A stretch of DNA of 64,000 nt, taken from assembly GCA_050084985.1 (NCBI GenBank), contig JBITNC010000001.1, positions 162,626,001-162,690,000 of the forward strand, given 5' to 3'. The DNA is from Nageia nagi (lineage: Eukaryota; Pinophyta). Positions 56,957 to 64,000 of the stretch are shown here, in pieces (the first letter of the stretch is position 1; every line of letters starts with the position of its first letter). The translations under genes were made by a program, and so were the position numbers. Under the pieces are notes generated by a model. It worked only from the letters and a program-made list of their open reading frames with translations. It made no database searches and was not told the DNA's origin.

Positions 56957-57197
56957 GCACCTAAAAGGATATGCCTTCCTTTAATTAGCAATAATATATC
57001 ATAAATATAATTAAATTCTACATCAGAGGGAATACTAAACCCTCAAATTTTAATGATCTGTATTTGGTGGGCATGGGAACGACAATGGCACCTAAGTTAG
57101 GTGTGGTGGATACTAATTATGACTTACATGTTGTTTCTTAAATTTAAAAACTCTTTTGAAATTTATTATTACAATATTAATTCTTTTCTTTTATAGT

Positions 57198-58210
57198 TTA
57201 AAATATTAATCCCCATTCTCTAGACACTATGTCCTTACTTTGGGTTCTATCTCATCTCCATTCTCTAGGTGCTACTATTCTCTAGGATCCTTCTCTCATC
57301 TTCAGCTGATGTCACTATCTGTCTTTGGGTGCCATTCCTATCTATGGGTGGTAGGTTTTCTCCTGGACATCTCCACTTTATTTTAGGAATTATTTATTTT
57401 GATCCTTATTTCCACTCCACATTCATGACTTCCTTATTAAAGACCTAATTTCTAGCATTTAGGTCTTATTTTTTTGGACTTATTACATCTTACCTTCTAG
57501 GACTTGTTGCATCGGAGACTTACTACCTTTTAAGCTCTAACTTTTGATAACACCTACTATTTTGGGTGGATAACATCTTCATTTTAGGCCTCAAACCCCA
57601 AGTCTTGTTATGCAATTACATCCCTATTTCTTTGGAACCTAGATTAACACTATAGAAAAGTTTTTCTAAGGGATTTCTACCCTAAAATTAAATGCTCAAC
57701 CATCAGCATTAATTTCTAAATACTGGCATTAATTTTTGTACAAGAATGGTTGAAAATTAATCTACTTTCTACAACCATTTAATGTATTTTAGATTTCATA
57801 TAGACATAAAGGACTTCCTCTACCTTCTACAATCATTTAAGTTTTTCATATGACATGCAGAAAAAAAGGGCATGGGCTTCCTCTACTCTCTATAGAAAGG
57901 ATAGCAAAATGCATTCATAGATCCCATATCATATTTAATTTTATTTTTGACCAAGTTGTCTGCATATAATATTTTATGTTAGTATAAATATAGATAGCCT
58001 ATGTGTAAAGTGATTGATGAAGAATAGAAGAACAAGAGATGTGTATGTTTTGTTGTTCAACTCTAAGAGAGCCTTGTAATATTTTTCGCTTCTCTATAAT
58101 AGAAATATATTTTGGTCTCTAATTTTTTCTTTTTTTTTTATTCCACCTATGGTCAGCCTTATTGTATTCTATCTCTACACATTATTATTTATTTTTCTTC
58201 AAAATCTTTA
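57198..58210 (+). repeat. 5' LTR of element D (about 1.01 kb)
   Basis: Starts TTAAAATATTAATCCCCATT (terminal TG lost) and ends AAATCTTTA. Probable TATA box TATAAATA at 57,983-57,990. Contains an extra segment with a second GACTTCCTCTACCTTCTAC-type block that is absent from the 3' LTR. Confidence 0.85.
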
Positions 58211-58212
58211 AT

Positions 58213-58224
58213 TGTTATCAAAGT
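58213..58224 (+). promoter_or_regulatory. Primer binding site of element D (decayed)
   Basis: TGTTATCAAAGT, two bases after the LTR, is three changes from the tRNA-Met type TGGTATCAGAGC. Confidence 0.7.
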
Positions 58225-58229
58225 GTGAG

Positions 58230-59130
58230 ATTTATTGAGTTAAATGGATTCGAAGCTAGGAAATTCACTATAGTTGCAAATTCCCATTTCCAATTGAAAC
58301 CATTATGTGTTTGGAGCATTTGGATGAGGATATTTTTTATCTCTCAATACCTATGGACATTTGTTTCATAGGGTTTTATCGACTTACATGAAATCACCCT
58401 TATTTCCATGATTACAAATGAGAAGAAAGAAGTGTTGGAGAACCATAAGATGGATGCCAAGGCAATGTTTTCCATCTAGTCTAGGATAGATGTTTCCATA
58501 TTCCCCAACATTTTAGAGTATATGACTTATAAGGAGGCATGGAAGATCTTAGAGACCACATATAAAGGATCAACCAAGGTTTGTATGGAAAAACTCTAGT
58601 TATTAAGGAAGGAGTTCAAATCTCTCCATATGAGAGAGAAAGAGAATATAAATGTCTTCTTTTTGAAGATCCAAGATCTTGTAAATGACCTTCATTCACA
58701 TGGTGAAGATATGGGAGACACCATAATTATGGAAAAGGTTCTCTAGAGCTTGCCCTAAATATTTGATCGCATTACCATTGCCATTACAGAAGCAAAAGAT
58801 CTACCCTAACTCATGCTTGTAGAGTTGCAAGGTAGTCTAACTACCTATGAATATAAAATTAGTGATTGAGTTAAGTCTTTGAATCAATATTTCTAAGTAT
58901 AATTCAAAATGAAGGGCCAAGATCCCTCTTCATCAACTCCTAATTCTTCTTCTTCAACCTCTCATGGAAGAGGTGTATCATCACATGGAAGAAGCGATAA
59001 CAGAGGTTGAGGTAAAGGAAAAATAGGCCATGGAAGAGATAATTCTAGGGGAAGATCACAATATCACACCCTTAGACATTATGAATTTTGTAACAAATAT
59101 GGTCACAAAGAATCACATTTCTAGAAGAAG
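58230..59130 (+). pseudogene. Copia gag relic of element D
   Basis: Plus-strand readings: VANSHFQLKPL and WSIWMRIFFISQYLW (UBN2-type gag start), then EYMTYKEAWKILETTYKGST, LLRKEFKSLHMREKENINVF, DRITIAITEAKDLP and a Ser/Gly/Arg-rich tail (STSHGRGVSSHGRS) leading to the knuckle CNKYGHKESHF near 59,089, whose final Cys position is Phe. Stops interrupt at several places. Confidence 0.85.
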
Positions 59131-59580
59131 AATCCCAAGCTCAAAGCTCGATATGTTGAAGATCAGGTAGAAAGCAACATGTTCCTCACTTGTAGTAGTT
59201 TCCAAGATAAAGAAGAAGATGTGTGGTACCTAGGTAGTGGATGCTCTAACCACATGACTAGAAACAAATCCATGTTTCTTAATATGGATACCAATTTCAT
59301 AGGCCAAGTTAGGTTTGGTGACAACAAAAGTGCCAACATCCATGGTAGAGGGGTTGTTGCCTTTAAGTCTAAAGTTGGTAAGATATTTTATATGCATAGC
59401 ACTCTCTTTGTTCCTAGCCTTAAGCATAATCTATTAAGTATTGTTCAACTTAGTATAAGGGGATTTATAAGCACCTTTAGAAGGAAATGGTGTACCATAG
59501 TAAATGAGACTACTAACCAGCTTATAGCCACCATTCATATGATTGAAAATAGGATGTATGTGCCCAAGATGACACTATAG
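59131..59580 (+). pseudogene. Copia protease and pre-integrase region of element D
   Basis: One clean frame, 59,179-59,580 (133 codons). The protease motif reads WYLGSGCSNHMT: the catalytic Asp of DSG is Gly (GGT at 59,233-59,235, one base from GAT). NLLSIVQL and MYVPKMTL match the usual region before the integrase zinc finger. The frame stops at 59,578 where the polyprotein should continue. Confidence 0.88.
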
Positions 59581-60545
59581 CAAGTTGTTTAAAAGAATCC
59601 ATTAATTCTTTTTGGTTATGGCATAAGATATTTGGTCATGTAAATTTTCACTCATTAAATGGTTTGCACAAATTGGTGAGAGGCCTTCCTTCCATCTCCC
59701 ATACACCCAGTGAGGTTTGTGAAAGTTGCATTGTAGGAAAGCAACACAAAGTGAATTTTCCAAAGCATCAATACATGGTCAAGTACCCTCTTAAGTTGGT
59801 GCAAACTTGTGTGGACCAATGCAAAATCCTAATCAAGGAATTAAGTCAAAATATATGGTTAATTTTACTAATGACATTTCTAAGATGAGCTGGCTTTATT
59901 TATTGCAAAACAAGTCTGAATCCTTTGAGAGTTTTATTAAATTTAAATCTCTTCTTGAAAAATAATCTAGCTATTTTATTAAAAATTTTATAACTAAAAG
60001 AAGAGGATAATTCACTTCTAATGAATTTAAGAACTTCTACCATCATCATAACATTGTTAGGAAGTATACAACTATCTACAATCCAATGCAGAATGGAGTG
60101 GCTAAACAAAAAAATTGAACATTTATTCTAATGGCCAGATGCATGATAAAAGAAAAGGGTCTTCCCACTAATTTTTGGGTGAAGTAGTGCATACTATTTT
60201 TATATTTTAAATAGGTGTCCCACTTAATTTTTAAATGATACTACACCTTATGAAGCTTGGTTTGGTGTAAAGCCAAATATTTCTCATCTTTGGATATTTG
60301 GCTCAACCTATTTTCTGCATGTGCCAAAAGAAAATAGGCATAAGATTGATGAGAAATCTATAAAATGCATTTTAGTGGGATACTCTGAAGTGCATAAGGC
60401 CTATAGATGTTATGAACCACTAAGTGGCAAGGTTCATATTAATAGAGATGTGATTTTTGAAGAAAGGAACATAACCAATCAAGAAAATGGTGTTGGAGAC
60501 ACCACTATTGAAATCCAATTTGATGAAGATTATGAACCTTCTTAA
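59581..60545 (+). pseudogene. Copia integrase relic of element D
   Basis: Zinc-finger part at 59,664-59,760 (LVRGLPSISHTP, CESCIVGKQHKVNFPKH). Core remnants follow in changing frames; the third catalytic motif reads NGVAKQKN then a stop, so Glu is Lys here too (AAA near 60,104). The C-terminal part, 60,321-60,545, is clean: KCILVGYSEVHKAYRCYEP and VHINRDVIFEE. Confidence 0.85.
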
Positions 60546-61440
60546 ACTACTACACCTCCTTGTCCTCAACCTTCATCACCATCTTCACTAGCCACTAGCT
60601 CACCATAATAGGCACAGCCAAATCAATCTCCTTCTGCTCATACTCCACTAGCCAAAAATAAGTGGACAAGTGATCGTTATCATCCTTCATCATTGATGTT
60701 GGATAAAGAGCTCAACAAAAGAATGACCCAGTCACAAACTAGAGTTTTAAATCAAGAGGTAAATATCTCTTATGCATTAATATATTCATTTGTTGAGCCT
60801 TCCTCATATACTAAAGCTGATGCTAATGAGGATTAGAAGAAACCCATGGAGGATGAGATTGAGCAAATCCATAAGAATGACACTTGGAAGCTTGTACCTT
60901 TTTCCAAAGATAAGAAGGTAATTGGTGTCAATGTATTTATAAGTTAAAGCATGATCCTAATGGGAATATTGCAAAGTATAAAGTCCATCTAGTTGCTAAA
61001 CAATATACTCTAAAGGAAGGGCTAGATTATGATGAGACTTTTGCCCCAATGGTCCAATTAGAAACTATGAAGTGTCTTATTGCACTTGCCTCTCATTTTG
61101 GATTGATAGTCTATCAGATGGATGTCAAATCAAATTTTCTTAATAGATATTTGAAAGAGGTTGTTTATGTTAAATAGCCTAAAGGATTTATTATTCATGA
61201 TTAAGCAAATAAGATGTATAAAATTAAAAAGCCTCTCCATGGCCTTAAATAAGAACCTAGGCATGGTATGTTAGGATTGATGGTTACCTTTGGAAAAAAG
61301 CTATCAAAGATGCTTAGTAGAAAGCACATTGTATACAAAAGTTGAAGGTAACAACTTCTTTATTTTGTGCTTGTATGTTGATGATATTATTTTTACTAAC
61401 ACCTTTGAAGCTATGATAGATCAATTTAAGAATGCATGAT
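60546..61440 (+). pseudogene. Copia reverse transcriptase relic of element D, 3' part deleted
   Basis: Readings: EIEQIHKNDTWKLVPFSKDK, GLDYDETFAPMVQLETMKCL, VYQMDVKSNFLN, KKPLHGLK and a YVDD region (LYVDDIIFTNTF near 61,372-61,400). Soon after, the sequence runs to a PPT-like GATTAAGGGG at 61,571-61,580 and the 3' LTR. The rest of RT and all of RNase H are missing, a deletion of roughly 1 kb. Stops at former Gln and Trp codons are common. Confidence 0.85.
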
Positions 61441-61583
61441 AAGATAATTTACATTGATTGGAGCAATGGTATTGGTTGGAATCTGTATATATTGCATATA
61501 TCTTTTACTTCCTTTTCTTTGTATTTGTATTTTTTGGTCAACAAAGAAAATGATCATTTTTTATCATGGAGATTAAGGGGAAA

Positions 61584-62538
61584 TCGAAAATATTAATCTC
61601 CATTCTCCAATAACTATCTCCTCATTCTAGGCTTTATCTCATCTCCATTGTTTGGGTGCTACTATTCTCCAAGATCTCTCTCTTTGCTCCATGTGGTGTC
61701 ACTGTTTATGTTCAAGTTCCATTCCCATATTTGGGTGTTAGGCTATCTTTGGGACATCTCCACTTTATTCTAGGACCTATTGATTTCAGGCCTTATTTCC
61801 ACTCCACATCCAGGAATTCCTTATCCTAAACCTAATTTCTAGCATCTAGGTCCTTTTTTTTAGACTTATTGCATCTTACCTTTTGGGACTTGTTTCACCT
61901 AGGACTTACTACCTTTTGATCTCTAGTTGTTGATAACACCCACTATTTTGGGTGAATGATGTCTTCATTTTAGGCCTTAAACCCCAGGTCTTCTTATGCA
62001 ATGACATCCATTTTGCTCTAGAACCTAAATTAACACTCTATAAAAGTCTTTCTAAGGTATTTCTACCTCAAAATTAAATGCTTAACCATAAAAATTAATT
62101 TTTGAACACTAGCATTAATTTTTGTACAAGAATGGTTGAAAATTAATCTACTTTCTACAATTGTTTAATGTATTTTAGATGTTGTGCAAATAGAAAAGGC
62201 ATGGGCTTCCTCTACTCTCTATAGAAAGGACAACAAAATGCATGCATAGAGCCCATATCGCATTTGATTTTATTTTTGACCAAGTTGTATGCATATAATA
62301 TTTTATCTTACTATAAATATAGATAGCCTATGCGTAAAGTGATTAATGAAGATGAGAAGAACAAGGGATGTTTATGTTTCATTTTTCATGTCCAAGAGAG
62401 CCTTTTAATATTTTTTGCTCTCTGCAATACAAATATATATTGGTGTCCAATTTTTTTTCTTATGTTTATTTACCTATGGTCAGCCTTTACTCTATTCTGG
62501 CTCTACACATTATTATTTATTTTTCTTCAAAATATTCA
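61584..62538 (+). repeat. 3' LTR of element D (about 955 bp)
   Basis: Preceded by the PPT-like GAGATTAAGGGGAAA. Starts TCGAAAATATTAATCTCCAT and ends AAAATATTCA. TATA box TATAAATA at 62,312-62,319 matches that of the 5' LTR. Confidence 0.85.
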
Positions 62539-62543
62539 ATAGT

Positions 62544-63640
62544 TAGATGTGCTCGTATATCAATTTTTTTAAATCCAATCTAAGATTTTCTTAGCTTTTC
62601 TTGGAAAGGTTTATCAATTTATTTTTCAAAATAAATTATCATGTTCGAAATAGAGACTCCAATTATGAAAGCATCAAATTGTTTAAGCTGAATTCAATCA
62701 TGCAAAATGATAGACATGATATCCTTCTCTTATACTTTGTCATTTACATATGAAAGTTGACCATAATTAACTTTTACATAACCTTGACTCCTCTATTGTT
62801 TAGTCAAATTCTAAATATGTTGATAAAGAGATTTTTTATTATATTTATATACAATTTATAGTTTACTATTTAGTCTAATAAGTAAATTGAATAATTAATA
62901 ATATGTTTATATAATAAGATTCATTTATGTTTTATATTTATCTTTTCTTAATATTAATTTTACTTTCATATATCTTTAAAATATTTTATTTTTTCTATTT
63001 TAAATTTTATGGTTAAATTTATTGATGATTTTTATACATGGGTTTAAAACTTATTTTTACAAACTATTTTTAGATATTCATGGTAGTATTCATATGAGAC
63101 AAAAAACCATTACTATGTCAATTAACCCATATTTACACAACAAAAGCATGGGTACTGGTCAAACTTCAATCACCTAGATTCCAATCTGATTCCAAAACTT
63201 TTACAAATAAATACAAGTTAATGATGCTATTTTTGATAATTATAAGAGAAGACATGATTAAATCCAAGAAGCACATCCATTTCAACTTCAATAAAATTAT
63301 CTTGCTTCTAAATCAAAACATTGCTAGGGATAACATCACTAGTAATAGTTATGATGATAGCCCATTTTTTGCCACCCCACATATACATATAATACATATC
63401 ATCAAAATGGTTTCTTAAAGCCCTTCTAATAACTTTAGTTTCCTTCTACTCATCATTATTTCTAAAATATACATGCTTGAAGGAGAAATGAATGCTACCT
63501 CTACTTTTATGCTTAGCTTCAACTAGCTCTAAGTACTTCTCAATTTGGAACTTGGTGTACTTCTTTAACCTTTAGAAATTAATCTTCTCTTATGAAAATT
63601 ATCCTTGAAAGTCACTTCTTCCTCATCCAGAGGTAGAGAA
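62544..63640. other. AT-rich intergenic DNA, no gene seen
   Basis: Short frames such as 63,221-63,418 lack motifs. The minus strand of 63,440-63,640 reads some protein-like stretches between stops, but I could not assign them. Confidence 0.45.
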
Positions 63641-64000
63641 TTGTATGAGGTTGAGCCTCCTTTAGGAGCTAAGGATTTAGAAGGAGAGAGGTTGATAACA
63701 AGGGGAAGGGGGGAAGGAGCGAGAGGGGGAAAGAGTAGGGGGAGGATTGTAAATAAGAGGAGGGGAAGGGGATGAAGAAAGTGGGTAATGAATAAGGGAT
63801 GGTTATGAATTATCCAGAGGTAGAGAATCTAGATGAAATTGTTATAAGTGGAGTAGCCATTATAGCCCCTTTTCACACAAAATTAATCAAAAATTTAAGA
63901 AACCATTGGTGGATAAGGATGCAACCTATATTTCTCCTAATATAGGTGTTGAGGGAGTGAAACAAAAAATATAGTCAGTTAACTTTGAAGCTACCTCTAA
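63641..64000 (+). repeat. Purine-rich tract with G-quadruplex potential
   Basis: From about 63,640 to 63,800 the plus strand is almost all A and G. At 63,702-63,742 four G-runs of four to six bases lie within about 41 bp, separated by loops of roughly 2, 11 and 8 bases, which fits a relaxed quadruplex pattern. Possibly a decayed polypurine region of a retroelement. Nothing else is recognised up to the window end. Confidence 0.6.

Larger units (their letters stand above)
57193..62543 (+). mobile_element. Old, internally deleted Ty1/copia element D
   Basis: The element itself is 57,198-62,538 (5.3 kb). Two directly repeated LTRs (57,198-58,210 and 61,584-62,538) enclose a decayed PBS, gag, protease, integrase and part of RT on the plus strand. 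ATAGT flanks both ends (57,193-57,197 and 62,539-62,543), probably the target duplication. The LTRs are visibly diverged and differ by an indel of about 58 bp, so the insertion is far older than element C. Most of RNase H is missing. The family differs from B/C: longer LTRs, short leader and a different gag. Confidence 0.9.

Noticed and set aside
1-64000. tRNA, rRNA or other structural RNA genes
   Set aside because: No cloverleaf-like segment with conserved A and B boxes and no conserved rRNA blocks were noticed by eye; a covariance-model search would be needed to exclude them.

Overview
The window looks like plant nuclear DNA: AT-rich, gene-poor and built almost entirely from decayed transposable elements and tandem repeats. 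No intact host gene was found. A gymnosperm source is my best guess. It rests on the DVFLSHSGK-type TIR resistance-gene fragments, long degenerate CCCTAA-like interstitial arrays, old degraded retroelements and PPR/DYW relics. Only 'land plant' is secure.

Layout. 1-7.3 kb is intergenic, with a long TA microsatellite and a 657-bp unit repeated three times. 7.3-23.8 kb holds an old minus-strand Ty1/copia element (here 'B'). Its 5' LTR and PBS lie at 23.3-23.8 kb. Its 3' half, together with neighbouring 310-bp satellite-like repeats, has been tandemly duplicated (about 4.7 kb), and a later 1.66-kb tandem duplication sits beside it. 23.8-32.5 kb is intergenic, with a PPR relic, a LINE ORF1 relic and a well-preserved solo LTR that keeps its 5-bp target duplication. 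32,576-41,219 is a complete 8.6-kb copia element ('C', minus strand) with 99.4% identical LTRs, TSD GTGTT, PBS and PPT, yet a heavily broken pol. 41.2-47.3 kb has a palindrome-rich repeat that C split on insertion, a DYW-domain relic with exon-like pieces, and a higher-order array of telomere-like repeats. 47.3-48.0 kb is a TIR-domain pseudogene, with a second, more decayed copy at 56.1-56.6 kb. Between them, all on the minus strand, lie a PIF1-like helicase relic (probably Helitron), a Ty3/gypsy gag-protease relic and a LINE (ORF1, endonuclease, start of RT). 57,198-62,538 is an old plus-strand copia element ('D') with about 1-kb LTRs and an internal deletion.

The elements do not form a working system. 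The points of interest are evolutionary: a young element with an anciently broken pol, repeated loss of the integrase catalytic Glu, nested tandem duplications, decay dominated by C-to-T changes that keep reading frames, and a mosaic relic on one strand. I found no convincing novel biological system. All identifications come from reading translations and motifs by eye, without database searches.
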